Numbered from the stretch's first letter, positions 7,370 through 16,236 are shown. The stretch is 51,511 bases of DNA from Chloroflexota bacterium (GCA_023475345.1 JAMCWD010000002.1:1-51511); one strand, 5' to 3'. Numbers and translations are program-made. The notes: a model not told the origin generated them from the letters alone.

Positions 7370-8914
7370 TTATTTGGACGAAACAGGCAATTTGTTCAGA
7401 ATCTTATTTACCAGCTTCACGGCTGAAGCATTGCTCAGGCAAACCTGGACCCCGCATCTTTCAAGGACTTTCTGCTGTCTTTCGTATCCCTGGGGATCAT
7501 CCTTTGCCCCGCATAAAGCGGCTACAAGAAGGGGGCCGCCTTCCATCTTATCAATCCTCAGAAGCGCATCTTCCAGCTCCCCGGCAGGGTCTGCATTGGA
7601 GCCGTAACCCAGCACCACGTCGAAAAGGATCACGGCGCATTCCGGGTCTGTGGCTTCTTTGAGCATCCGCTCCTTCCGCAACGCATAATCGATCATGGGA
7701 TGCGGACGTCCCCTGGTGAACAGGTCGTCCCCCAGATCTACAATACAATCCCCACTGCTTTTCCAGGGATCCGGAAGCCTTTCTTCGGATTTTTTCGAAA
7801 GGTTGCTCAATAAGCCTGGCATGCCGGGCCTCAGCAATATCTCGGCCTCGGAGCCAAGTGTCCCGCCCGAATACAACCCACGAAGGAATCTGCGTCTCGG
7901 GGAAATCTTTTCAAGCCTTGATTTCAAACCGGGCGACATTTCGGGATCTTCTATTTTTTGCCTGATGCCTGCAAGCTCCAGCGCCTTGACAGCGGCCTGC
8001 TCAAGCGTGGAAGCATAATGGACGGGCGGGGCATCTTCTTTATGTGCGCTCCCCAGTAAACATGCAACGACCGGCTTTTTCCCGGCAGCGGCCATTTTTA
8101 TAATCTCATCCTCAACACCCTTATCGGGCGGCTTTGTAACCAGTATTATAATCTCAGTCCCGGGATCTTCAATCAGCATCTCAAGACCCATCAGGAAAGC
8201 CATTCCGCCGACATCTTTTTTGACATCCCTGCCGCCGGTACCGATGCCGTGAGAAAGCCCGGCTCCCAGGTTGGAGATGATGCAGGCCACTTCCTGCATG
8301 CCCGTGCCGGCAGCCCCTACCACCCCTATTTTTCCTTCCCGGACGGCATTTGCAAACCCCAGCCCGACACCGCCTATAAAAGCGGTGCCGCAATCGGGCC
8401 CCATGACAAGAAGCCCCTTTTCCTTACCTATTTTCTTGAGCGATATCTCGTCCTCAAGCGGGACGTTATCGCTGAAAAGCATGACATGCATCCCCATATC
8501 GAGGGCTTTTTCGGCTTCCCATGCGGCATAATCCCCCGGCAGCGATATGAAAACCACATCGGCTCCTCCCAGTTTCGCATAAGCCGATTCGAGTGATTTG
8601 ACGGATTCTTCTTCATCGCCGTCCTCAGCGCGGGCGGGAGTCCTCCTTGTAAGGGCGTTTTCCACCTTTTCGACAAACGCATCGAGGTCGGCGGAACCGT
8701 CCGCTTTAAAAGCTATCAGAAGATCGGATCCCCTGGCATTTTCGCCTTCCGCCGCAAGGAGACCGCTTTCCCTTAAAAGATCTTTATTTCCCTGGCTCCC
8801 CATCATAACCGAAAGCTCTATTATGCCGGGAGCCGACGACAGCTCGCGGGACACCTGCATTAATAGAACCGAGTCGAAATATTTGTCAGGCTTGATTATG
8901 TTGTATGTTTTCAT
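7370..8914 (-). CDS. fdrA: FdrA family protein (acyl-CoA synthetase-like)
   Basis: 514 aa, a full-length member of the FdrA family, distantly related to the alpha subunit of succinyl-CoA synthetase. The N-terminal domain opens with the family's KxxYFDSVxLM start; the centre has MGPDCGTAFIGGVGLGF and VGAAGTGMQEV (CoA/nucleotide-type Rossmann loop) followed by GIGTGGRDVKKDVGG, all strongly typical. In E. coli, fdrA with ylbE and ylbF (renamed allFGH) has been reported to encode oxamic transcarbamylase, linking the family to allantoin/oxamate carbamoyl metabolism. Here the DUF1116 (ylbE) partner is not seen. Start ATG 8914 has GGAGG 6 bases upstream and overlaps the end of the DUF2877 gene by 29 bp, implying translational coupling. 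Confidence 0.9.
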   Translation of the reverse strand: MKTYNIIKPDKYFDSVLLMQVSRELSSAPGIIELSVMMGSQGNKDLLRESGLLAAEGENARGSDLLIAFKADGSADLDAFVEKVENALTRRTPARAEDGDEEESVKSLESAYAKLGGADVVFISLPGDYAAWEAEKALDMGMHVMLFSDNVPLEDEISLKKIGKEKGLLVMGPDCGTAFIGGVGLGFANAVREGKIGVVGAAGTGMQEVACIISNLGAGLSHGIGTGGRDVKKDVGGMAFLMGLEMLIEDPGTEIIILVTKPPDKGVEDEIIKMAAAGKKPVVACLLGSAHKEDAPPVHYASTLEQAAVKALELAGIRQKIEDPEMSPGLKSRLEKISPRRRFLRGLYSGGTLGSEAEILLRPGMPGLLSNLSKKSEERLPDPWKSSGDCIVDLGDDLFTRGRPHPMIDYALRKERMLKEATDPECAVILFDVVLGYGSNADPAGELEDALLRIDKMEGGPLLVAALCGAKDDPQGYERQQKVLERCGVQVCLSNASAVKLVNKILNKLPVSSK

Positions 8915-9779
8915 TTTTTTCCTCCAGGTAAACTTTTAGTGTCATCAGCATGGCGAGCAGGATCAACGGGCCGGACGTGGCCCCGCACGAAAGCAGGGGC
9001 TTTATATTATCGTACCCTGCTTCACCGGACAAAATGCCGTCCAGCGCAAGACATAACGGATGAGAAAACCGGCCGTCCATGCAGTATTCCAGGTATGATG
9101 CGCTCGGGTAAGTGGTTTTTTCTTTTATGAGATCCATGCTTTCGCATAGCACCGATAAAAGCCGTGCCAGGAATTTCGGCTGTGCTTTTCCGGACTGCTC
9201 AAAGCGGATCAACACCGCTATGACGCCTGTAAGAAGGTCGTCGCCCGCAGGCGTTGACCCCTCACCCCTCCCCGCTATACGGGCCGCGCATTGCTTTACA
9301 CCTTCCGAATCCATGCCTGCCGCCCGGCGAAGCATTTCTTCAAGCTCCGATATGAGAGTTTCGCAAAACCGGGAATCTCGGATACCTTGAAAAGATTTAT
9401 TCAGGAATTCATCCCCACCCAGGGCCGCCAGACTTTCCCGAATTGAATCATCGCCGAATTCCGGGACAGGGGGCAATCTCCATGCAGCGGCTTCATCCCA
9501 TGACATAAAAAAAACGCCGGGAGATTCGATCCCCCGGCTGGTAAATATCACTTCCTGACCTGCATATAACCCTGTTTGCCTCAGGTCGCCTGCTTCCTTT
9601 TTAAGAATTATATAATTCGGTCCGCCCCCGCTTTCGATGTTGAGTATTGTAAAGAGACCGCCCTGCCGGTTATCGATAAGCGCTGAAGAACGGGAAACCG
9701 TCAGCACCTTCCCAGGAATTTTCTCCCCTGTAGAAGGCACTGCTGCATCTGAATCCATAATTTTACAGGAGAGGTTCAT
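8886..9779 (-). CDS. DUF2877 domain protein (YlbF/AllH-like)
   Basis: 297 aa. The DUF2877 signature is clear: GRGEGSTPAGDDLLTG (about 171-186), matching G-x-G-x-G-x-TPxGDDxLxG of the family, and near the end CGATSGPLILLAMLM, matching its second conserved block. The family is the third partner of FdrA (E. coli ylbF, renamed allH). It is the first gene of the minus-strand operon and its end overlaps fdrA by 29 bp. No clear ribosome site precedes the ATG at 9779; ATG at 9758 is an alternative. A structured segment ending in a T-run lies just upstream (9831-9961), so expression may be controlled in the leader. Confidence 0.85.
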   Translation of the reverse strand: MNLSCKIMDSDAAVPSTGEKIPGKVLTVSRSSALIDNRQGGLFTILNIESGGGPNYIILKKEAGDLRQTGLYAGQEVIFTSRGIESPGVFFMSWDEAAAWRLPPVPEFGDDSIRESLAALGGDEFLNKSFQGIRDSRFCETLISELEEMLRRAAGMDSEGVKQCAARIAGRGEGSTPAGDDLLTGVIAVLIRFEQSGKAQPKFLARLLSVLCESMDLIKEKTTYPSASYLEYCMDGRFSHPLCLALDGILSGEAGYDNIKPLLSCGATSGPLILLAMLMTLKVYLEEKNENIQHNQA

Positions 9780-9830
9780 TTCAAAGACTTGAAGTTCGCC
9801 CTCGTTTCATGAATACCTTCCTGGCCGCAC

Positions 9831-9961
9831 AAAAAAATCTGGCCATGGCCCGGACCCATGCTGATCATTCTCCGGCCTGACAAGCGAAGTGAGCACATGG
9901 AGAAGTTCAGGCGGTTCCCTACAGGCCCTTACCGGGCACCGCGTTAAGCCATATATTCAGA
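9831..9961 (-). ncRNA. Candidate structured RNA or attenuator upstream of FdrA operon
   Basis: On the minus strand this gene-free segment can fold into one long irregular hairpin: TCTG/CAGA (9961-9958 with 9841-9838), TGGC/GCCA (9951-9948 with 9845-9842 or 9849-9846), CCGG/CCGG (9935-9932 with 9853-9850) and an inner CCTGA/TCAGG (9911-9907 with 9880-9876). It ends directly at seven T (9837-9831). A long rod with large internal loops and a U-run end is the shape of a 6S-type RNA or a transcription attenuator. I recognise no riboswitch consensus. The strand is inferred from the T-run only. Confidence 0.25.
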
Positions 9962-10057
9962 CAGTGCCAAGAAAAAATTTCACGCCTTTTACGGGAGGAA
10001 GGGATAATCGAACCTCTGTTGAACTCTAGCTGGAATATCTGGAACACTGGAGGAAAA

Positions 10058-10570
10058 ATGTCGGTCCTTACTCGAGACGAAATACTGAAAGAAGTTCACT
10101 CAGGCAACCTGAAAATTACACCGTTCGATGAAAGCAAGGTCGGGCCGGGCTCGGTTGACCTTCATCTTGGAAAAGAGTTCAGGATATTCCGGAAGATGCA
10201 TGATATTTACCATGTAACTGACAATTCCGATTTCAACGATATCACCGAAACAATCATTGTAGATGATTATTTCGTGCTAATGCCCGGAGAAACCGTGCTG
10301 GGGATTACCAAGGAACGGCTTTCTCTCCCCTCATACCTCTGCGGATGGCTCGAAGGAAGGAGCCGGTTCGCACGGCTGGGACTTATGGTTCATATCACCG
10401 CCAGCTTTATGCAGCCGGGCATCGATAACAGGCAGGTGCTTGAGATAAGCAACGTTAGCTCGGTACCCCTGGCGCTTCACCCGGGCACTACCATCTGCCA
10501 GTTTATCTTCGAAAGAACCGTCGGAGAAGCCACGTACGACGGAACTTTCCGAAACCAGATGATGCCGTAA
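10058..10570 (+). CDS. dcd: dCTP deaminase family protein
   Basis: 170 aa. Deaminates dCTP to dUTP (and in bifunctional members also splits dUTP), feeding thymidylate synthesis. The signature block is GRSRFARLGLMVHITASF, then GIDNRQVLEISN with the catalytic Glu of VLEI, and PGTTICQFIFE. The family's usual R-S-S has become R-S-R, as in the branch that includes archaeal-like enzymes. Start ATG at 10058 follows GGAGGAAAA; the frame extends 13 codons further upstream without support. TAA is the stop. It stands alone, divergent from the DUF2877 operon. Confidence 0.88.
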   Translation: MSVLTRDEILKEVHSGNLKITPFDESKVGPGSVDLHLGKEFRIFRKMHDIYHVTDNSDFNDITETIIVDDYFVLMPGETVLGITKERLSLPSYLCGWLEGRSRFARLGLMVHITASFMQPGIDNRQVLEISNVSSVPLALHPGTTICQFIFERTVGEATYDGTFRNQMMP

Positions 10571-10732
10571 GAAGAATTCGGGCTGATTTATATACCCGGC
10601 CGGTATCGCCTTATAAAGTTGTTTCATGTGTGGAAATTCAGATCTAAATTTTTGTAATATAATACTTTCATGCAGGTTTCCATCCTGAATTTTAGAATCT
10701 GTTAAATATTAATTTTAAGTGGGTGTAAACTG

Positions 10733-11575
10733 ATGTTACATGACATCATATTTCACAACATATTTTTCAAATCCGCCATTTTTGCACTGATAATCTTCCT
10801 CCTCATTAAACTTGAAAAAAGGCGCAAAGCGAAAAAGAAACCGATGATTTTTCACGGGCTGGAAAAGTACGGGTTTGAAAATTACGATTTCACTTCCATC
10901 TCATACCTTGTCCTGGAGGCGCTTGAAAGCGGCGTAAAATACGATATCCCATCCTTACCCGGAGATGCTTATTACCGGCTTGTCATCGAGGGGAAAATTG
11001 ATGTCTGGGTGGTAAAACAGCAGGATAACAACACGCCATGTTTCAGGGTATATTTTCGAGGCGATAATAAAAACAGGATAAGAATCGTCGGAAAAATCCC
11101 CGATCCAACATGTAAATATGAAGGTGGTTATAATGCATGGGGAGGCATCCGGGAAGAAGCGGAAAACGATGAAGGAGATTTCCCGTTTACTTTTAAATGC
11201 CCCGGCTTTCTGCTCCAGGATTCACGAGAAACGCCTTTCTGTGCGAACCTGTCACTTTCTACTTTTGCAGAATCGCTGAACTTATTTGAAAACGAGGAAG
11301 AATTTGAGCAGAAGAGCGGGCTTCGTCATTGGTCTACAAGATCAGTAATAGCAGATGAAGTATTTACGGGAATCGTTACAGGGCATACAACGTTTTCCAA
11401 TCCGAAATCCGGGGATTTAATATGTTGTATTACCGTCAATACTCTCGGCAACATCGACATCGATGTTTTTATCCCCGTGCTAAAGCTGAACAGCAAGCTT
11501 AAAAAAGGATGCATCGCCGTAGTTTGCTATTCGGATATAATCGGTTATTTTCTTGACGATTGGCCGAACCGGTAA
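10733..11575 (+). CDS. Hypothetical protein with N-terminal membrane anchor
   Basis: 280 aa, no family recognised. One hydrophobic helix near residues 8-24 (NIFFKSAIFALIIFLLI) followed by a strongly basic stretch (KLEKRRKAKKK) predicts a single N-terminal anchor with a cytoplasmic body. The body is a mixed alpha/beta soluble domain with paired cysteines near the middle and end (TPCF, CKYE, CPGF, CANL, CCIT, VVCY). A perfect TATAAT lies at 10658-10663, 69 bp upstream, without a good -35. The gene is somewhat A/T-richer than its neighbours. It converges on the gene ending at 11577 with a 1-bp gap. Confidence 0.65.
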   Translation: MLHDIIFHNIFFKSAIFALIIFLLIKLEKRRKAKKKPMIFHGLEKYGFENYDFTSISYLVLEALESGVKYDIPSLPGDAYYRLVIEGKIDVWVVKQQDNNTPCFRVYFRGDNKNRIRIVGKIPDPTCKYEGGYNAWGGIREEAENDEGDFPFTFKCPGFLLQDSRETPFCANLSLSTFAESLNLFENEEEFEQKSGLRHWSTRSVIADEVFTGIVTGHTTFSNPKSGDLICCITVNTLGNIDIDVFIPVLKLNSKLKKGCIAVVCYSDIIGYFLDDWPNR

Positions 11576-11576
11576 T

Positions 11577-12491
11577 TTACTTTTCTTTATTGTTCCCTTC
11601 GACGGGCCTGTTCTGGAAGTAAGTCAATATGTCTTCAATTGTCCTGCGCAAAACGCTCTTTTGAGAGAGACCGGCAAGGTCATCGAGCTTTAGTTGTAAG
11701 AACAGGATTTCGCCTTTACCCTGCTTCATGACCCCCGCGACGGAGCCTTTTATCCCCATGCGCTTATTGTGCAGGGTCAGGATCTCCCTATCGACGGGCG
11801 ATTCATCGACTGCAACTATCATTTCGCTTGCCAGGTGGGGCGCCAGCATGCCTTCAACTTCGTTACGCAGGGCATGCTTCCAGATGTTCATGCGGGAGTG
11901 TACCAGGAAACCTTCGATTTCCGGGTTGTATTTTATGGTGGCCACCTGGAAAGGCAGCTTTCCCTTTTCGCTGTCGCTGTGGGGCAGGATAATAACCCTG
12001 CCGCCTTCATCAAGGTATGCCTTGAGCAGGAAAAGATAATCCCTGATGGTATCTATGGCATCGGGCGCAATAATTACGGCGCGGGGCTTTTCCTTGCTCC
12101 GCCTTATGCCGACGATTTTTCTTTCTTCGGTAAGTTTTTCGGGAGTGAACTTAATAACCGGGATGCCGGCCGATTTCAACTTCTCCAGGAATTCACCTTT
12201 CTTTTTATCGACTACCATCAACTCTTCGGAAAATATTTCACGGCTGGTAAGATCCTGTATTAATCTCCATATCAGGTAAATCAAGCCGCCGCCCATCAGG
12301 ATGGTAACTATTATCTGGAACGGGGTGAAAGGGTTTGTTTCCGTTCCTAATTTTCCTTTCGGCACATACCTCCCCAGCAATGGATCCCATTCATAACCTT
12401 CTTCAATCTCGGACGGGAGCTTGGGCCGCGGCACACTGATAAGCTCGGGGGGGGGGGGTATTCGATGCCTCAAGCTGCTCGCGAGGAACAT
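11577..12491 (-). pseudogene. C-terminal half of a gene frameshifted at a poly-C tract
   Basis: Frame of about 285 usable residues continuing the gene that starts at 13290. Its in-frame ATG at 12491 precedes the C tract and lies inside the upstream frame, so it is probably not a real start. After the tract the sequence reads ELISVPRPKLPSEIEEGYEWD, a TM helix (FTPFQIIVTILMGGGLIYLIW), then a soluble domain with VIIAPDAIDTIRDYLFLL and GGRVIILPHSD, reminiscent of alpha/beta DUF4350-type domains, though this is weak. Removing one C from the 12-C run joins both parts into one frame of 570 aa ending at 11577. Regulation by tract length, decay or a sequencing error are all possible. Confidence 0.75.
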
Positions 12492-13290
12492 TGGCCGCCT
12501 GCCCTGTTACCTCGACATAATAAAGAGGCTTGCCTTCCCTGGTAACATCCATGTAAGTATATAGCCAGAATTTCTGCTCCTTGACAGGGATAAAATCCCT
12601 GTATAATGCGCGGACAATTTTCCCGTCTTTCGGATCCGTCCAATCAATCCTCATAACATATAACCCGGTATGAGAAATCCAGATCGTATGCTCTCCCCTG
12701 AAAGGGCTGTTTACATGGATTACATAACATGGGTTGGAATAGACCGTTTCATTCCCCATGAACTCGAACTTCTCACCCGGCATTATAGTAAAGGATCTAT
12801 ATGGAAACATAAAAGCAAGCGGCGAATCCCTGAATGATACTGTTTCTATCTTTTTGTTTTCTGCAGCCGCTGTAGAGGCACCGATACTTACAGGCTTCCC
12901 TTCGAAATCCACTCTTACGGCATAATAATTCAAACCGTCGGCGCTCATGAACTTAATCTTGTTGCCGCCGCTCTCGTTAAGAATTACCTGGTAAAGATCG
13001 GGGCGAACATAATTCATCGTACCGTTTTCAATACTGTCCAGATCGCCAGCCCCGAAAACTTCTCCTAGAAAATCGGATGATTTACGGGCAAAATAAATAT
13101 TGGATTGAAAATTGCTTATATCTCCTTTTACAGCGTAAAAAGCCTTTATGACATCATCGGCATTGTCGTATATTTTTGCAGCATGCACAGGCTGCGAAAA
13201 TAAAGTGGAAATCAATACCACTAATAAAAGAATTGTAAAGCCGTTCTTAAGATGCGCCAACAATCGGTCCCTCTTACAATAGACTCTCAT
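12403..13290 (-). pseudogene. Secreted LolA-like protein, N-terminal half of frameshifted gene
   Basis: Reads 295 aa, but the last 15 or so residues after NTPPP are out of frame. A signal peptide (NGFTILLLVVLISTLFSQPVHAA) is followed by a domain with the outline of the LolA/outer-membrane lipoprotein-sorting fold: helix DDVIKAFYAVKGDISNFQSNI, then strands with RPDLYQVIL, KFMSADGLNYYAV and GLYVMRIDWTDPKDGKIV. These bind acyl chains in the periplasm in known members; function here is inferred. The intact protein would be a periplasmic LolA-like domain, a proline-rich linker encoded by the C tract, a TM helix and a C-terminal domain (570 aa). A related LolA-like gene lies at 14183. Confidence 0.75.
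12447..12458. repeat. Homopolymer of 12 G (12 C on coding strand)
   Basis: An uninterrupted run of 12 G on the plus strand inside the coding frame of the 11577-13290 gene. An 11- or 14-base run would restore one frame; 12 does not. This is the longest homopolymer noticed in the window. Confidence 0.95.
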
Positions 13291-13458
13291 CCGCGTTAAC
13301 TTTACCAGAGAAATCAGGCCCCTGTCAATTAGGATGCGGCACTATTTAAAAAAATACCGCTTTTTACTTCGCTTTTATAACCGGGATTTCCTTCCGGCGC
13401 TTAAGAAATAACCCGGTAAAACGTTATATCCGCTTATATCGGACATGCCCGCCGGGCA

Positions 13459-13965
13459 TCAGGCCATGTCCGAATAAGAACCTGCTATCAAATCATTTTC
13501 TTTTATCCCGATTTTCTCCGCCAGTCCGCCGATTATACTATGCGCGCTTTCTTCTTCCGCTTCGGATTCGATAACCGCTTCCATCTCAATGAAATAGCCC
13601 GCGCCTTCGACCTTATCGAGGTGGATCCTGACGTTGTCCAGAAGGTACAGAATGCGCTCTTTCCGAACGACCACTTTTTCCTCAAGCGCGCTCTTTAAAA
13701 ACGGCAGAAAAATTTTTCCATCGACTTCAACCCGGCAGCCTGTGCTTTCACGCGATTCTTTGACATCGGGCCTTTTATAAAAGATCAACTCATCAGGCGG
13801 AGGCTGGGACAGCCGCAATTTAAGGCGCCCTTTATCACACTTGAAATAGTGATCTTCCTGGATGAGCTTTTCCCGGTACACGGCGCCCGAATCCCTGACG
13901 ACTCTTTCAACTTCCGTCAAATCAGCAATGCGTGCTTTCAGTTCGATATTATAAATTGCGCTCAT
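13459..13965 (-). CDS. CYTH domain protein (class IV adenylate cyclase/ThTPase-like)
   Basis: 168 aa, the size of a single CYTH triphosphate tunnel domain. The family's N-terminal ExExK appears as NIELKAR, with the first Glu replaced by Asn. Other typical elements follow: DHYFKCDKGRLKLR, FYKRPDVKESR, VRIHLDKVEGAGYFIEMEAVI and a terminal GSYSDM. CYTH enzymes hydrolyse or cyclise triphosphates such as ATP, thiamine triphosphate or polyphosphate; the sequence does not decide which. It follows the 59-aa gene by 27 bp and the LolA-like gene at 14183, probably one transcript. Confidence 0.88.
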   Translation of the reverse strand: MSAIYNIELKARIADLTEVERVVRDSGAVYREKLIQEDHYFKCDKGRLKLRLSQPPPDELIFYKRPDVKESRESTGCRVEVDGKIFLPFLKSALEEKVVVRKERILYLLDNVRIHLDKVEGAGYFIEMEAVIESEAEEESAHSIIGGLAEKIGIKENDLIAGSYSDMA

Positions 13966-13992
13966 GGCATGATCCCGCAGGCGGCTCCAAAT

Positions 13993-14172
13993 CTACAACA
14001 GCCAGACCGGCAGTTCCTTGCTCCCGGCCTGTCCGGCCTTGCCGCCGTCTTCGACAGGCTTTTCAATTTCCGCTACAACAACTTCTTCAACCTGCGGATC
14101 AGGAGACGGGATAACCGATGACTTAACGTTATCCGCCTTTACTCTTTTTTTCTTCCCTTTCTTTTTCACCAT
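13993..14172 (-). CDS. Small lysine-rich protein, 59 aa
   Basis: Hand-found frame: ATG at 14172, TAG at 13993. GAGAGG lies 8 bases before the start, overlapping the region after the stop of the LolA-like gene (14183), so coupling is likely. The protein starts with a strongly basic run (MVKKKGKKKRVK), passes through a Pro/Val/Glu segment and ends ELPVWLL. The upstream protein ends in a similar Lys/Ala-rich tail. No family is recognised. It could be a real small protein or a displaced tail of the upstream gene; the ribosome site favours the former. Confidence 0.5.
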   Translation of the reverse strand: MVKKKGKKKRVKADNVKSSVIPSPDPQVEEVVVAEIEKPVEDGGKAGQAGSKELPVWLL

Positions 14173-14182
14173 TTCCGGCCTC

Positions 14183-14923
14183 TCATTTGCTTTTGGCTTT
14201 TTCAGCCTGTTTTTTCGCTGCTGCCTCGGCCTTTTTTCTTTCCTGCTCTTCTTTTATTTTTCTTTTGTCCTCATCCGTGAGGAAGAAATCGTCAGTCAGG
14301 CCGATATTCACCTTGTAATTGGAATAACCGGCTGCCGCGGTAGCCTTGACTTTTACTTTCGGGAAATAAAATTCGGCGGTCATTTTGTCAAACAGCGAAT
14401 TTTCCCCTTCATTGCGATACTTGACATCGACCTGTATATATGCGTCGTTACGATATGTCGTCAGGTTACGGGGGAAAGTATAATTTTTCTTGTTGACCCA
14501 TATATCTTCCTGAACGATATCCCCTCTGCCTTCTATCGGAATCAATGTAATTTTCCAGCAGGGGAGATCATCTATCATCACGTCTTTGACCAGCGTTTTA
14601 TGCTTTTCAAGCTCGGGGAGATGCCATCCGAAAATCTGGGGATACTTGGAAAGAAATTTGGGCGCTTTCTCCAGTTCCAGCTTGTGCTTATCAGGCTTTT
14701 TATAAAAATATTTGCCTTTGAGATCCAGGTGTATCGGGAGGAATAAAGCGCTGCCATCAAGCTTTACGGTTATTTCCGAGGAAAAATCCTTCAGATTGGG
14801 GTTCACCTTTTCCATCTTGTCAAAAATTTCCCTGGCAGTCGGTATTTCATCGCCATAAGCCGAACCGGCTAAAATAAAGATTGCCATGATTGCTAAAATC
14901 AAAACAGGGAATATTTTTTTCAT
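14183..14923 (-). CDS. Secreted LolA-like (outer-membrane lipoprotein-sorting-like) protein
   Basis: 246 aa. Signal peptide KKIFPVLILAIMAIFILAGSAYG, then the LolA-type layout: helix TAREIFDKMEKVNPNLKDFSSEITVKL, strands around LDLKGKYFYKKPDKHKLEL, and a central WKITLIP...EDIWVNKKNY. Such proteins shuttle lipids or lipoproteins through the periplasm; the actual cargo is unknown. The C-terminus is a charged Lys/Glu/Ala coiled-coil-like tail (KRKIKEEQERKKAEAAAKKQ). AAGGAGG precedes the ATG. It lies 14 bp after ugd, in line with the 59-aa and CYTH genes, so it may serve envelope polymer export. Confidence 0.75.
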   Translation of the reverse strand: MKKIFPVLILAIMAIFILAGSAYGDEIPTAREIFDKMEKVNPNLKDFSSEITVKLDGSALFLPIHLDLKGKYFYKKPDKHKLELEKAPKFLSKYPQIFGWHLPELEKHKTLVKDVMIDDLPCWKITLIPIEGRGDIVQEDIWVNKKNYTFPRNLTTYRNDAYIQVDVKYRNEGENSLFDKMTAEFYFPKVKVKATAAAGYSNYKVNIGLTDDFFLTDEDKRKIKEEQERKKAEAAAKKQAEKAKSK

Positions 14924-14937
14924 GAATGCCTCCTTAA

Positions 14938-16233
14938 TCAGCGTCCGATTCCGATATATTTGAAACCCAGGTTCCGCATCCTTTTCGGGTCAAAAAGGTT
15001 CCGGCCATCCAGGAAAACAGGATTTTTCATGGCCGCCTTCAATTCCGGTAGATTGAAATGCCTGAACTCGTCCCACTCGGTAACAAGAACGAGCGCATCG
15101 GCTCCACCGGCTGCCTCCAGTGCGGTTTTTGCTATTTTAACTTTTTTGTCTTCCAGGAATTTCTGCGCGTTCCTGCCTGCCACCGGGTCATAAGCGCTTA
15201 CCCCGGCGCCTTCTTTAAGAAGACTTTCGATTATATCGAGTGAAGGAGCATTCCTTAAATCGTCTGTATCCGGCTTGAATGCAAGCCCCCAGACGGCTAC
15301 CTTCCTGCCCTTCAATGTCCCGAGAGCCTCTTTAAGCTTCGCGCTGACAAGCGATTTCTGTTCCCGGTTAATATATTCAACTTCTTTCAAAAGCTTGAAA
15401 TCATAGCCCATCTGCTCGGAAAGCCTGATAAAGGCCGACAGGTCTTTCGGGAAACATGAACCGCCGAACCCGACGCCTGCAGAAAGAAACTCCATGCCTA
15501 TCCTTTTATCCAGCCCTATCCCCCTTGCCACACGGGTAACGTCGGCCCCGGATTTCTCACAAATCTGGGCCACCGCATTTATGAAAGATATTTTCATGGC
15601 AAGGTACGCGTTCGCGCAATGCTTTATCAACTCCGCCGAATTTATATCCGTAATAAGCAGCGGCGCGTTTAAAGGCTCGTACAACTGGACAAGCAGGCTT
15701 GCCGCCCTCTGAGTATTTACTCCCAGAACCACGCGATCCGGTTGTAAAAAATCTTTTATGGCGGAGCCTTCTCTTAAAAATTCCGGGTTGGAGGCTACAT
15801 CGAATTCGGCCCCCTCGGGCGCAAGGTCGTCAAGCAGCCTTTCAAGCTCTTTGCTCGTGCGGACTGGGACTGTACTTTTTTCCACTATAAGCCTATACGA
15901 ATTAAGATGGGGGGCTATTTCGCTTGCAACGTCCTCTACGGAAGAAAGGTCAGCTTCCCCGTTTTTCCTTGCCGGCGTGTCCACCGCTATAAAGATAATA
16001 TCGCCGTGCTCAACCGCGCTTTTCAAATCTCCCGAAAAGCCGAGCCTTCCCTCGGCGGAATTTTCGACAAGCATTTCTTCAAGACCGGGTTCGTAGATCG
16101 GACAGACGCCCTTCTTGAGCATTTTTATTTTTGCCTTATCTTTATCAACACATAGGACCGTGTGGCCGAGGTGTGCAAAACAAACCCCGGTAACAAGCCC
16201 TACATAACCCGTGCCGACAATGGAAATCTTCAT
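14938..16233 (-). CDS. ugd: UDP-glucose 6-dehydrogenase
   Basis: 431 aa, the usual family length. Oxidises UDP-glucose to UDP-glucuronate with two NAD+ in the cytoplasm. N-terminal NAD-binding GTGYVGLVTG (7-16), substrate region FLREGSAIKDF, catalytic Cys in GVGFGGSCFPKDL (about 254-266) and the C-terminal UDP-binding WGLAFKPDTDDLRNAPS. The next gene upstream, 3 bp away, is a UDP-glucuronate decarboxylase that uses its product, so the pair makes UDP-xylose from UDP-glucose. Confidence 0.95.
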   Translation of the reverse strand: MKISIVGTGYVGLVTGVCFAHLGHTVLCVDKDKAKIKMLKKGVCPIYEPGLEEMLVENSAEGRLGFSGDLKSAVEHGDIIFIAVDTPARKNGEADLSSVEDVASEIAPHLNSYRLIVEKSTVPVRTSKELERLLDDLAPEGAEFDVASNPEFLREGSAIKDFLQPDRVVLGVNTQRAASLLVQLYEPLNAPLLITDINSAELIKHCANAYLAMKISFINAVAQICEKSGADVTRVARGIGLDKRIGMEFLSAGVGFGGSCFPKDLSAFIRLSEQMGYDFKLLKEVEYINREQKSLVSAKLKEALGTLKGRKVAVWGLAFKPDTDDLRNAPSLDIIESLLKEGAGVSAYDPVAGRNAQKFLEDKKVKIAKTALEAAGGADALVLVTEWDEFRHFNLPELKAAMKNPVFLDGRNLFDPKRMRNLGFKYIGIGR

Positions 16234-16236
16234 CTG

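Noticed and set aside
12403..12491. Two genuinely overlapping genes at 12403-12491
   Set aside because: The overlap coincides with a 12-C run and the two frames join into one sensible protein when one C is removed.
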